A stretch of DNA of 64,000 bases from assembly GCF_050753345.1 (NCBI RefSeq), contig NZ_JBLZFX010000021.1, positions 9,138 to 73,137 of the forward strand, read 5' to 3'. Each line of letters starts with the position of its first letter. The stretch's first letter is position 1. The notes under the pieces were generated by a model, which worked only from the letters and a program-made list of their open reading frames with translations, did not search any database and was not told the origin of the DNA. Positions 7,423 to 15,742 of this stretch are shown piece by piece. The position numbers and the translations under genes were made by a program. The stretch is from Alkalinema pantanalense. Lineage in GTDB: Bacteria > Cyanobacteriota > Cyanobacteriia > Leptolyngbyales > Leptolyngbyaceae.

Positions 7423-8145
7423 TTGCCTACCCTTGGAGTCAACATTGACCACATTGCCACCCTGCGCCAAGCTCGCCGCACCGTTGAACCGGATCCTGTG
7501 GCGGCTGCCGTGTTCGCAGAATTAGCCGGGGCAGATGGCATTACAGTACATTTACGGGAAGATCGTCGCCATATCCAAGATCGCGACGTCCGCCTGTTAC
7601 GCCAAACCGTGCGCACCCATTTGAATCTGGAGATGGCCGCAACCGATGAAATGGTGGAGATCGCCCTAGATATTAAACCTGACTACGTGACCCTGGTACC
7701 GGAGCGCCGGGAAGAAATCACGACGGAAGGGGGGCTGAATATAGCCGGTCAGCTTGACCGCATGAAAGACGTGGTGCAAGCCCTTCAAGGTGCAGGCATT
7801 CCGGTCAGCCTGTTTATTGACCCCGATGATGAGCAAATCACGGCATCCGCTGCCAGTGGGGCTAAATTCATCGAACTGCACACCGGATGCTATGCCGAAG
7901 CTAAAACCGAGGCAGAGCGTGCCCAGGAATTGCAGATCCTGTCTCAAGGGTGTGAATGGGCGATCGCCGCAGGGCTTCGGGTTAATGCAGGGCATGGATT
8001 GACCTATTGGAATGTTTATCCCGTCGCTTGTCTCCCAGGCATGGAAGAATTAAACATTGGGCATACCATCATTAGCCGTGCATCACTGGTTGGGATGGAA
8101 CGGGCTGTGAGAGAAATGAAACTTGCGATTCAAGGAGACGTATAA
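7423..8145 (+). CDS. pdxJ: Pyridoxine 5'-phosphate synthase
   Basis: PdxJ condenses 1-deoxyxylulose 5-phosphate with 3-amino-1-hydroxyacetone phosphate to make pyridoxine 5'-phosphate, the last ring-forming step of DXP-dependent vitamin B6 synthesis. The protein is a TIM barrel of 241 residues. Typical motifs are LGVNIDHIATLRQARR at the N-terminus, DGITVHLREDRRHI, the Glu-containing NLEMAAT, VSLFIDPD, FIELHTGCYA and the C-terminal ELNIGHTIISRA. The start is TTG 7423 (LPTLGVN), with AGGAG at 7408-7412; this gives the family length, whereas the longer frame from 7390 adds 11 unconserved residues. ycf54 starts 4 bases after its stop, so the two form an operon. Confidence 0.95.
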   Translation: MPTLGVNIDHIATLRQARRTVEPDPVAAAVFAELAGADGITVHLREDRRHIQDRDVRLLRQTVRTHLNLEMAATDEMVEIALDIKPDYVTLVPERREEITTEGGLNIAGQLDRMKDVVQALQGAGIPVSLFIDPDDEQITASAASGAKFIELHTGCYAEAKTEAERAQELQILSQGCEWAIAAGLRVNAGHGLTYWNVYPVACLPGMEELNIGHTIISRASLVGMERAVREMKLAIQGDV

Positions 8146-8149
8146 AACA

Positions 8150-8473
8150 ATGACGACCTACTACTACGTTTTAGCAAGCAAAAAATTCATGTTTGAAGAG
8201 GAACCGACCCACGAAATTATTCGGGAGCGGAACCGCAACTATCAAGAGAACGAGAAGGAAATTGACTTTTGGGTGATCGAGCAGCCCGCCTTCTTGCAGG
8301 CACCGGAATTTGCGGACATCAACGCCCAAGTACCCAAGCCCGCCGCTGCGATCGTCTCCACCAATAAGCAGTTCATCACTTGGCTGAAGCTGCGTTTAGA
8401 ATATGTCATCACAGGCGAGTTTCAGCAGTCTGAAACGATTCCCAATCCCCTAGCATCTTTGACATCGGTCTAG
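8150..8473 (+). CDS. ycf54: Ycf54, Mg-protoporphyrin IX monomethyl ester cyclase subunit
   Basis: A 107-residue DUF2488/Ycf54 protein. The start MTTYYYVLAS, the stretch EKEIDFWVIEQPAFL and the block KPAAAIVSTNKQFITWLKLR are diagnostic. Ycf54 is needed for assembly and activity of the aerobic oxidative cyclase (AcsF/CycI) that forms the isocyclic ring of protochlorophyllide. It is soluble and associates with the cyclase complex. ATG 8150 has AAGGAG upstream, inside the last codons of pdxJ. The gene is translationally close to pdxJ (4-base gap), linking two cofactor pathways in one transcript. Length is normal for the family. Confidence 0.95.
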   Translation: MTTYYYVLASKKFMFEEEPTHEIIRERNRNYQENEKEIDFWVIEQPAFLQAPEFADINAQVPKPAAAIVSTNKQFITWLKLRLEYVITGEFQQSETIPNPLASLTSV

Positions 8474-8541
8474 CTCAATCCTCAGCTAGCGTTGGGAACC
8501 GGATACGATAAGCTTCGAATGCAACATTGGATGGAAACAGC

Positions 8542-9363
8542 ATGAATGCGTGGCGCTGGCAAACTGGATTTTGGACGATCGTAACCGCGATCGCGCCGTT
8601 GGCGATCGGGCTTCCGGGCAAGAGCCAAATCCCTGTCTGCGCCCCGCCCAATGCTGGGGAATATCTCCTATTTGTGCTCAGCCGAACGCCGGACAGCCAA
8701 GCAATGGTACGCAGCAAGTTGCCCACGGATGTCCCCGTGAGTGTCTGCGATTACCAAGGTTCACCTGTTACGCGCCTGGGAGGCTATCAAACCGACGTGG
8801 CTGCCAACGCCTGGGCGCAGTACTTAGGACAAAGCACCGGGTTGCAAACCGTTGTGGTGAAACCCAGGCGCATTCCAGCCGTCGCTCCCAGCAGCGCAAC
8901 CCCTGGGAATTCTGGAAATCCTACTGCAGCGATGCCCCAGTCCTCAGCCCCCAGTAATCCAGCCCCCAGCAATCCAGCTCCCAGTAATAATCCAGCAGCC
9001 ACTAATCCAGCAGGCAGTCCCGCAAGTAACCCAGCAAAAAATCCCATAGCCCCCACCGGTCAACCACAATCGACGCAGTCTGCGATTGCAACAACGTACA
9101 ATCCGCAGGCGATCGCGAGCGGCTATGCGGTGCTGGTGAACTATCAAAACCGTCCTGAGGTAGCAACCCAACTACACCAGGGACTGAATAAGGACATTGG
9201 GTTAGTGGCCTATGGTCAAAAACCCTACTTGTTGGCCCTTCACACGACAGATGCAGTGGCCGCGAACTCTGTCATGCAGTTATTGAGCGATCGGGGGTAC
9301 TTGACGATGGTCGTGGATGCCCGCCGCGTCGTTTTACTGAAGTCTGCCGTGAGTCTCAAGTAA
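8542..9363 (+). CDS. Exported low-complexity protein with SPOR-like C-terminus
   Basis: About 273 residues. The start is likely ATG 8542 (MNAWRWQTGFW), followed by a hydrophobic signal segment ending near GKSQIPVC. Residues about 25-115 form a conserved-looking domain (PNAGEYLLFVLSRTP, VSVCDYQGSPVTRLGGY). Residues about 120-185 are a Pro/Asn/Ser/Ala linker with repeated PAPSN units. The C-terminal about 80 residues (YAVLVNYQNRPEVATQL, DRGYLTMVVDARRVVLL) resemble a SPOR-type alpha/beta repeat fold. This suggests an envelope protein that may contact peptidoglycan, which is inference only. No gene name is known to me. Confidence 0.7.
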   Translation: MNAWRWQTGFWTIVTAIAPLAIGLPGKSQIPVCAPPNAGEYLLFVLSRTPDSQAMVRSKLPTDVPVSVCDYQGSPVTRLGGYQTDVAANAWAQYLGQSTGLQTVVVKPRRIPAVAPSSATPGNSGNPTAAMPQSSAPSNPAPSNPAPSNNPAATNPAGSPASNPAKNPIAPTGQPQSTQSAIATTYNPQAIASGYAVLVNYQNRPEVATQLHQGLNKDIGLVAYGQKPYLLALHTTDAVAANSVMQLLSDRGYLTMVVDARRVVLLKSAVSLK

Positions 9364-9397
9364 GTCTTGCAGCACCTCTAAGTCTTGCAGCACCTCC
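9362..9397. repeat. Direct repeat of 18 bp after the exported-protein gene
   Basis: TAAGTCTTGCAGCACCTC occurs twice in tandem, with the first copy overlapping the stop codon of the preceding gene. It is a simple local duplication. Confidence 0.7.
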
Positions 9398-9453
9398 GAC
9401 TAAGACCCATCCACCTCCAGCTAACCCATCTGAAACGGGGAGAGCAGCGCCTT

Positions 9454-9951
9454 CTAACCCCCAACCCAAATTTGACGCATCCAAGCTAATTGACCATTCC
9501 CCCCCATTTCAGAGAGGAAAGCAATGGCGATGCCCATGATTGAGCCGACAATCACCTGGACGGGGGTATGGCCTAACAGTTCTTTCAACCGGGTTTCCGT
9601 CAACTGATGATCGCCTTGGAACAGTTCATCAATTAGTTGGTTGAGGATTTTCGCCTGCTTGCCTGCGGCTTGGCGTACGCCCGTTGCATCGTACATCACG
9701 ATGAAGGCAAACACTGTTGCGATCGCAAATTCTGCACTGTCCCAGCCCTGGGTTAAACCAATTCCCGTTGCCAAGGAGGTGACCAAGGCAGAGTGGGAAC
9801 TGGGCATACCACCCGTTTCCACCAAGACACGCACATTCAACTTGCCATGCATCGCAAATTCAATAATCAATTTGGTTGCTTGAGCCAGTAAGCACGACGC
9901 GATCGCAATAACTAAAACGTGGTTGTCAAAGATAGCGCTCAGGGACTGCAT
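9454..9951 (-). CDS. Divergent PAP2 (DUF212) family membrane protein
   Basis: A 165-residue DUF212 protein related to acid phosphatase/vanadium haloperoxidase membrane proteins (YuiD-like). The motif GGMPSSHSALVTSLATGIG (about residues 47-65) contains the PSSHS signature of PAP2 enzymes. Four hydrophobic segments are visible (about 10-30, 55-75, 78-98 and 135-155). Family members are thought to dephosphorylate lipid phosphates, but the DUF212 branch is uncharacterised. It lies downstream of crtE on the same strand with a gap of 119 bases. The order folD-crtE-DUF212 recurs in cyanobacteria, so a role with prenyl diphosphates is possible. Confidence 0.88.
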   Translation of the reverse strand: MQSLSAIFDNHVLVIAIASCLLAQATKLIIEFAMHGKLNVRVLVETGGMPSSHSALVTSLATGIGLTQGWDSAEFAIATVFAFIVMYDATGVRQAAGKQAKILNQLIDELFQGDHQLTETRLKELLGHTPVQVIVGSIMGIAIAFLSEMGGNGQLAWMRQIWVGG

Positions 9952-10070
9952 AAAAATTGGGTTGGGAAATCGGGATCACAGAATTGAGAACACCTTACCG
10001 CAATTACGGCAGAGTCTCAATTTTTATCACCTTCAAAATCAGATCCACCTAAATTTCAGGGATAGTCAAG

Positions 10071-10973
10071 TTAATTTTTACGGGCAGTAATATAGTCAGC
10101 GATCGCGATGAGCGGGTCGGCAGCCGTCCCAAATCCGCTCAGTTCTGCCTTGGCCTTAGCCACAAGTTCTTCCGCTTGGCGGCGCGATTCTTCGATGCCC
10201 CAGAGCTTGGGATAGGTGGTCTTGTCCGCTTGCAAATCTTTCCCGGCAGATTTACCCAGTTCTTCGGTAGTCGCGGTAATGTCGAGGATATCATCCACAA
10301 TTTGGAAGGCTAAACCGATATTTTTGGCGTAGCGCAACAGTTTTTCCTGATCCGCGTCGGAAGCCCCGGCTAGGATGGCACCACTCAGGACGGAGGCTTC
10401 TAGGAGCGCTGAAGTTTTGTTGTTGTGGATAAACGTCAGGGTTTCCAGCCCGATCGCCGCATTACCTTCCGATTGCAGATCAACCACCTGCCCATCGACT
10501 AAGCGAGCAAAGGCCCGACCTAACAGCATGACCACATCCAAAACACGATCGGCAGGGACACCCTGGGTTTCTTTGGCCACATACTCAAAGGCGTAGGATA
10601 GCAGCGCATCTCCTGCCAAAATCGCGATCGCCTCACCGTAGACTTTGTGATTCGTCGGTTTGCCCCGACGGAAATCGTCGTTATCCATGGAGGGCAAATC
10701 ATCATGGATCAGGGACATCGTATGCACCATTTCCAAGGCACAGGCCGTTGCCATCGCCATTTCGGTATTGCCACCCATCAATTCGCAGGTCGCAAGGCAA
10801 AGAATGGGCCGCAGGCGCTTGCCTCCCGCCATCAGGGAGTAGCGCATGGATTCATAAATGGTTTCAGGGTAGGCGAGGGCGATCGACTGGTCGAGAGCAA
10901 CTTCTACCAGCGCTTGTTTCTCAGCGAGATAGGTCTTGAGATTAAAACTTGATTTTTCACCAGCAACAACCAT
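10071..10973 (-). CDS. crtE: Geranylgeranyl diphosphate synthase
   Basis: A trans-isoprenyl diphosphate synthase of about 300 residues that makes the C20 precursor of carotenoids, the chlorophyll phytyl tail and quinones. Both aspartate-rich motifs are present: IHDDLPSMDND (first) and VDDILD (second). The basic GGKRLRPIL motif and the FQIVDD context are also there. The start is the ATG at 10973 (MVVAGEKSS), which has GGAGG 7 bases upstream; a longer frame to 11042 would overlap folD and lacks a ribosome binding site. It is downstream of folD in the same direction (58-base gap). Length is typical. Confidence 0.94.
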   Translation of the reverse strand: MVVAGEKSSFNLKTYLAEKQALVEVALDQSIALAYPETIYESMRYSLMAGGKRLRPILCLATCELMGGNTEMAMATACALEMVHTMSLIHDDLPSMDNDDFRRGKPTNHKVYGEAIAILAGDALLSYAFEYVAKETQGVPADRVLDVVMLLGRAFARLVDGQVVDLQSEGNAAIGLETLTFIHNNKTSALLEASVLSGAILAGASDADQEKLLRYAKNIGLAFQIVDDILDITATTEELGKSAGKDLQADKTTYPKLWGIEESRRQAEELVAKAKAELSGFGTAADPLIAIADYITARKN

Positions 10974-11031
10974 CGAACAGCCTCCATGAAACATTCCTAA
11001 ACACAAGGATAAGAACCGAGGGTTAGCAGCC

Positions 11032-11907
11032 TCATCCCTCAAACTTTTTGCGGTAACTCAAAATTGTATTGTGTAACAGCATTGCCACGGTCATTTGTCC
11101 CACGCCACCTGGAACAGGGGTAATGTAGCTCGCTACATTTTTGACCCCTTCAAAGTCCACATCCCCAACAAGCCGACCTTTGCCATCGGGGGTCGCAATG
11201 CGGTTGATCCCCACATCAATCACGACGGCTCCCGGTTTGACCATATCCGCCGTCACCAGATTGGGCCGCCCCACCGCTGCCACGAGAATATCCGCCGATC
11301 GCGCTACCGCCTCCAGATCGGCAGTGCGGGAATGGGCGATCGTGACAGTCGCATCAGCTTCTAACAGCATGAGCGCCAAGGGTTTCCCCACTAGAATACT
11401 GCGGCCAATCACCACCGCTTTTTTGCCTTTAAGAGGAACATTATATTCCTTCAGCAACTCCATCACACCCGCCGGGGTGCAACTGCGCAATCCAGGTTCC
11501 CCCCGCACCAAACGCCCTAGATTGTCGGGGTGGAGTCCATCGGCATCCTTGGCGGGATCGATCGTCAGCAGAAGCTGCACATCATCTAAATGATCACCGG
11601 GCAGGGGCAACTGTACTAGAATTCCATCGACCCGATCGTCTTGGTTAAGCTCCCGGATAGCTTGTTCTAATTCCGCTTGGGTTGTGTCTGCGGGAAAGTG
11701 GCGACCAAAGGAAACGATTCCCACGCGGGCACAGGCTTTTTCCTTATTGCCTACATAGGCAGCACTAGCGGGATTGTCACCGACCATGAGGACAGCTAAT
11801 CCGGGGGGGCGTCCATACTGGGCTTGCAAATCCTGAACCTGTGCAGTCATCTCAGCATACATTTTGGCTGAGAGGGCTTTTCCATCGAGTAGTTGACCAG
11901 TTGTCAT
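11032..11907 (-). CDS. folD: Methylenetetrahydrofolate dehydrogenase/cyclohydrolase
   Basis: The bifunctional FolD interconverts 5,10-methylene- and 10-formyl-tetrahydrofolate in the cytosol. About 291 residues from ATG 11907 (MTTGQLLDGKALS). Signatures are PGLAVLMVGDNPASAAYVGNK, with the catalytic Lys/Tyr region, DGILVQLPLP, the NADP-binding VVIGRSILVGKPLALML and PVPGGVGQMTVAML near the C-terminus. An upstream in-frame extension to 11946 encodes 13 unconserved residues and is not favoured. It is first in a likely folD-crtE operon. Confidence 0.95.
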   Translation of the reverse strand: MTTGQLLDGKALSAKMYAEMTAQVQDLQAQYGRPPGLAVLMVGDNPASAAYVGNKEKACARVGIVSFGRHFPADTTQAELEQAIRELNQDDRVDGILVQLPLPGDHLDDVQLLLTIDPAKDADGLHPDNLGRLVRGEPGLRSCTPAGVMELLKEYNVPLKGKKAVVIGRSILVGKPLALMLLEADATVTIAHSRTADLEAVARSADILVAAVGRPNLVTADMVKPGAVVIDVGINRIATPDGKGRLVGDVDFEGVKNVASYITPVPGGVGQMTVAMLLHNTILSYRKKFEG

Positions 11908-12103
11908 GAAGATGTATGAAGTAGTGCTGGCTGCCAAGAGCCACAAAAGGATGAGATAGACTTTTCCTAGTTTCTCAGATTCAGTCTCCTAGATTTGATG
12001 CATCTGCATGAAAATTTAGTCTTTTGTTGCAAAGGGTTCTTGCTAATCCCTTCTATGTATCCTGTGATTTCTATTGTTGTGGGCTCTATATTGTGTGATT
12101 TCT

Positions 12104-12466
12104 ATGGTGTTGCGATCGTTCCGTTGGGGGCTCGTGTGGAGTCTGTCCCTAGTCCTGCTGGGCTGTCAATCTTTACCTACGACACCAATCAACCAACTTT
12201 CTTCACCCCTTCAAGGCACGACCTTCCCCGCAGAGACTGATTCAGTGAAGATTTCTGGGCAGGTCATTTCCATCGCCCCCATGCTGGATCAGGTGGCCTA
12301 TGAAGTCCAAGATGAAACAGGTCGGGTTTGGGTCTTGAGCCGGAAGCTGCCACCCCCGCAGCATAATTCTGTGGTGACGGTGACTGGCAAGGTTAAATCG
12401 ACCTCGATCGTGATCAATGGGGAGGAGCTCGGGGAAGCTTACCTGGAAGACTTGAGTCAACAATAG
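12104..12466 (+). CDS. Small lipoprotein with OB-fold-like domain
   Basis: About 120 residues. The N-terminus is basic then hydrophobic (SFRWGLVWSLSLVLLGCQS) with a good lipobox LLGC, so the mature protein should be lipid-anchored at Cys near residue 22. The mature part reads VKISGQVISIAPMLDQVAYEVQDETGRVWVLS ... VVTVTGKVKSTSIVINGEELGEAYLED. This is the strand pattern of an OB fold of the bacterial NirD/YgiW or cytochrome-assembly kind. Ligand unknown. ATG 12104 is chosen because it puts the lipoprotein signal at the right distance; frames from 12074 add ten residues. Divergent from folD. Confidence 0.65.
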   Translation: MVLRSFRWGLVWSLSLVLLGCQSLPTTPINQLSSPLQGTTFPAETDSVKISGQVISIAPMLDQVAYEVQDETGRVWVLSRKLPPPQHNSVVTVTGKVKSTSIVINGEELGEAYLEDLSQQ

Positions 12467-12539
12467 ATTTCACTCAATATCTCAATGCAATCTCTCTATC
12501 GTTTCTCTACAGTCTTTCTATTGCCCTAGGTCAACCACC

Positions 12540-12971
12540 ATGCAAGATTCAAGAATTCAAGTCGCGATCGCGATTCTCCACCAGGACGATCGCTACTTGC
12601 TGCAACTGCGGGATAACAAGCCGGAAATTGTCTATCCGGCCTATTGGGGCTTGTTTGGAGGCCATGTGGAACCCGGTGAACATCCCGATGATGCCGTGGG
12701 CCGCGAGTTACTCGAGGAAATTGGCTATCAGGCGATCGACCTACAAAAATTTGGCTGCTACAACGATGACAAGGTGATTCGCCATATCTACCAAGCCTCG
12801 CTCACCGTAGGGCTAGATCAGTTACAGCTTAATGAAGGCTGGGATATGGGATTAGCCACCGTTACAGAAATCCAATCAGGGGAAAAGTTTTCTCCCATCG
12901 CTAACCAAGTTCGACCGATCGGGCCAACTCACCAAAAGGCATTGCTTGATTTCATTGCCCAATACCGTTAG
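12540..12971 (+). CDS. NUDIX hydrolase
   Basis: A 143-residue Nudix protein. The Nudix box GHVEPGEHPDDAVGRELLEE is complete (G, five residues, E, seven residues, REL.EE.G). The flanking strands IQVAIAILHQDDRYLLQLRD and the C-terminal helix are normal. The substrate (NTP, nucleotide sugar or other X-linked nucleoside diphosphate) cannot be assigned. ATG start. Its last 20 bases overlap the end of menH on the opposite strand. Confidence 0.88.
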   Translation: MQDSRIQVAIAILHQDDRYLLQLRDNKPEIVYPAYWGLFGGHVEPGEHPDDAVGRELLEEIGYQAIDLQKFGCYNDDKVIRHIYQASLTVGLDQLQLNEGWDMGLATVTEIQSGEKFSPIANQVRPIGPTHQKALLDFIAQYR

Positions 12972-13779
12972 CCATCGGGTGATCAGAGGATATCAAGGAT
13001 GCTGGTCGATCGAGGGCAGCGTGAATGATGGCCTGAATGGCGGTTGGCTGCTCGATATGGACGTTGTGTCCGGCCTGCGGCACGATCGTACAGTGGGCGT
13101 TGGGCAACTGTTGGGCCATGGCCTGCTGAATCGCAACAAACTTCCCATCCCATTCCCCAGCAATCAATTGGATCGGCTGGGTCAGTTGCGGCAAATGGGG
13201 CCACAGATTGGGCTGGGCACCGAGTCCCATGGCGGTTAAAGATTTGGCAAGTTCCTGGGGCTGGTTGCGCTGGCGTTTTTGGTGAATTTCTGGAAATTTG
13301 GCATGCTGCCGGAGGGATTGGAATAACGGCTGGTGATACCAACGATCGAGAAATCCAGAAAAATCTTGCGCTAACTCCACTGCCAAAGCCCTATCCCGAG
13401 CCTGTCGTTCCTGTCGCTCCACTGCACTCGCCAGCCCTGGAGACGCCGATTCCAGAAAGACTTGGGAGGCTCGGTCAGGAAAGTGACATGCTAAATATAA
13501 GGCCAAACGTCCCCCCATCGAATATCCATAGAAAGCCGCTTGATGGATTGCTAAATGATCCAAAACAGAGATTACCTGAACTGCAGTCTCTTCCATGGAA
13601 TAAGCATCACTCGGCCAATCAAGACTCTGACCATGGCCCGGTAGATCAATGCAAACACAATGGAATTGCTGCAAACAATTGTTGACAATTACAGCGAAGT
13701 CATCTCCTCGACCTAAAAAGCCATGGAGAAAACACAATGTCGGGAATTCTGGAGATCCATTAGTTTGATAATGCAGCAT
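12952..13779 (-). CDS. menH: Alpha/beta hydrolase, MenH-like SHCHC synthase
   Basis: A 275-residue alpha/beta hydrolase. The pattern CFLHGFLGRGDDF (oxyanion), CIDLPGHGQS, GYSMGGRLALYLA (nucleophile Ser) and the C-terminal AGHNVHIEQP (catalytic His) closely fits MenH, which eliminates pyruvate from SEPHCHC in the phylloquinone/menaquinone pathway. Cyanobacteria need this pathway for the photosystem I quinone. Assignment to MenH rather than a generic hydrolase rests on HGFLGRGDDF and SLDWPSD-type motifs, so some doubt remains. The 3' end overlaps the convergent Nudix gene by 20 bases. Confidence 0.82.
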   Translation of the reverse strand: MLHYQTNGSPEFPTLCFLHGFLGRGDDFAVIVNNCLQQFHCVCIDLPGHGQSLDWPSDAYSMEETAVQVISVLDHLAIHQAAFYGYSMGGRLALYLACHFPDRASQVFLESASPGLASAVERQERQARDRALAVELAQDFSGFLDRWYHQPLFQSLRQHAKFPEIHQKRQRNQPQELAKSLTAMGLGAQPNLWPHLPQLTQPIQLIAGEWDGKFVAIQQAMAQQLPNAHCTIVPQAGHNVHIEQPTAIQAIIHAALDRPASLISSDHPMANGIGQ

Positions 13780-13806
13780 GTTACTGGATTAACTCACTGG
13801 ATCAGC

Positions 13807-14544
13807 TTACTTAATCAAAACAACAATTCCTGTCGATCGCTTCCGAATTGCAGCGATATACAAGGCGACTAATCCCCCGACGATCGGCCAACGCCACAGC
13901 TTGCGTAACCTAGCATTCTTCGGTGGTGCATAGAGCCGTCCAAAGTCGCTGGCATGGGGATACCCCCGACTAGCCCGAAATCCCACCTGTTTGGCGGCAC
14001 GCATGATCGTCCCAGGAGGCATATCTCGCTCAGTCACACCAAATTGAGCCATTGCTTGGATGGATTCCGGACTTTTGGAATGACCGACTCCAGGTTCAGA
14101 CGTAATACAAATCCCCCCCGGTTTAAGCGCACGATACACACTGCGTAGGGCTTCTACTTCATCGATCGCGTGGTGTAAAGCATCAAAAAAGACCGCACAA
14201 TCAAATTCATTTTGAAAGGCCATCAATTCATAGTCGCAGGTGACAAATTCAACGTTATTTAAACCGATATCATTCCGGTTCATTTCTGCGTATTGAATCA
14301 TATCGGGCGCGATGTCTTGTCCAACAACGGTATAACCCCGTTTAGCAAAGAAGCAACTCGTCCAGCCCGTGCCACATCCCAGATCCAACAATCGAGCCGG
14401 GGGTGCGGGCAGTAGATTCATCACCGCCCCAATTTCCATTAAATATTGCCCACAGGCTCCATCGGTAAAAGGTTTATGCAAAGCATGGTAAATTCCCGCT
14501 TCACCGATATTTTTGAGATAGTCAATTTCGCCCTGTTTTGGCAT
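13807..14544 (-). CDS. Class I SAM-dependent methyltransferase
   Basis: About 246 residues. The SAM-binding signature LLDLGCGTGWTSCFFAKRGY (motif I) is followed by VVGQDIAPDMI, the acidic FVTCDYELM and the post-motif FDCAVFFDALHH. The C-terminus ends in a short basic, hydrophobic segment (RKLWRWPIVGGLVALYIAA) that could bind the membrane. Substrate unknown; the family includes quinone and small-molecule methyltransferases. ATG 14544 has GGAAGAGG 8 bases upstream and is preferred over a TTG at 14571. Same strand as menH, 27 bases upstream of its start, so the two may be co-transcribed. Confidence 0.8.
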   Translation of the reverse strand: MPKQGEIDYLKNIGEAGIYHALHKPFTDGACGQYLMEIGAVMNLLPAPPARLLDLGCGTGWTSCFFAKRGYTVVGQDIAPDMIQYAEMNRNDIGLNNVEFVTCDYELMAFQNEFDCAVFFDALHHAIDEVEALRSVYRALKPGGICITSEPGVGHSKSPESIQAMAQFGVTERDMPPGTIMRAAKQVGFRASRGYPHASDFGRLYAPPKNARLRKLWRWPIVGGLVALYIAAIRKRSTGIVVLIK

Positions 14545-14623
14545 TGGAATCGCCTCTTCCCGATCGGTCAACGAACTTGTCTCAAATCGCTAACGGTTGC
14601 AATCAACGGACTGCTGAAATCCG

Positions 14624-15646
14624 CTAATGGTCTAAACCCACTAACTGTTTGAAGGCATCGTCGTCTTTTAATCCCTTTAACAGCAGTGGTTCTTCCTTAG
14701 CCCAATCACGCATGTCTGCATTCCCCGCGATCGCTCGTTTTAGGGTTTGTAGCGCTTGCTCAGTATCCCCTTTTAGGCTGTAACAAATCGCGATTTCATA
14801 GATAAAGTCGGGATTGTCGGGGTATTCCTGCAAACCCTCTTCATAGATCGCGATCGCCTCATCGTAGCGCTCTAGCCGTTGTTTCGTTTGAGCTTTGATG
14901 TTATACGCAAACTCCGATAGCCCACCCGCCTTCTCATTTTCTATCTCGCCAGCGTAGATCGCCTCTGCTTCTTCCGTGCGCCCCAGGGTTTCTAAAAGGT
15001 AAGCTTGATCCATTATCAACAGAGGGACTGGATCTTGCTCCAGACCTTCCTTGTAGACTTCTAGCGCTTCATCGTAGCGTTGCAGTTTTTCTAAGAGCTG
15101 GCCTCGGCTGTGGTAAACCATGTAGAACGCCCCATAGCTGTCCACCCGATTCAGATCTGCGAGTGCCTCTTCGTAGCGTTCTAGGCTCTCATAGGAAAAA
15201 CTGCGGGCTGTGAGATTCATGGGATTGGGAGCCATGGCTACAGCTTGATCTAAAAACTCTAGCGCTTCTTCATAGCGCTTTTGGCGATTCAGAAACGTCC
15301 CTAAACTAAAATAACAACCGGGATGATCGTCTAAAACTTGCACCATTTGCCGATGGGTGGCTTCGGCTGCCTCAATTTGCCCCGCTTCTTCTTGCACCGC
15401 CGCTTTATAGAAATACCCGTCAAAATTCTCGGGTTCAAGCTTAATGACTTTGTCAAAGGCCGCGATCGCCCGATCCCAGTCTTGGATTTCCATACAAACG
15501 CGCCCTAACTTTGTCCAAGCTTCGACACAGTTAGACTTAGCCTTGATCGCTTTTTCGTAGGCTGCGATCGCTTGTTTATGCTGCTTCCATTCCAAAGCAG
15601 TATCGCCTTTTTTGATCCACCCTAAATGCTGGTCTTTACTTGCCAT
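14624..15646 (-). CDS. Tetratricopeptide repeat protein
   Basis: A 340-residue protein built almost wholly of TPR motifs. Clear repeats are ALEWKQHKQAIAAYEKAIK, AWTKLGRVCMEIQDWDRAI, PENFDGYFYKAAVQEEAGQ, RYEEALEFLDQAVAMAP, and more to about residue 310, at roughly 34-residue spacing. No signal peptide or membrane segment is seen. TPR proteins are scaffolds for protein assembly; the partner cannot be told. The repeats carry the typical W/L/G/Y/A/P positions. ATG start. Two bases use is as in the neighbouring genes. Confidence 0.85.
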   Translation of the reverse strand: MASKDQHLGWIKKGDTALEWKQHKQAIAAYEKAIKAKSNCVEAWTKLGRVCMEIQDWDRAIAAFDKVIKLEPENFDGYFYKAAVQEEAGQIEAAEATHRQMVQVLDDHPGCYFSLGTFLNRQKRYEEALEFLDQAVAMAPNPMNLTARSFSYESLERYEEALADLNRVDSYGAFYMVYHSRGQLLEKLQRYDEALEVYKEGLEQDPVPLLIMDQAYLLETLGRTEEAEAIYAGEIENEKAGGLSEFAYNIKAQTKQRLERYDEAIAIYEEGLQEYPDNPDFIYEIAICYSLKGDTEQALQTLKRAIAGNADMRDWAKEEPLLLKGLKDDDAFKQLVGLDH

Positions 15647-15742
15647 ATCGCTGAATTAATACAATCTCTAAACGAATGAAATTGCCAAATAGTTGAGCTG
15701 TCTTGAGGTTTTCTAGTTTATCCAGTCTTAATCACAGTTCCC

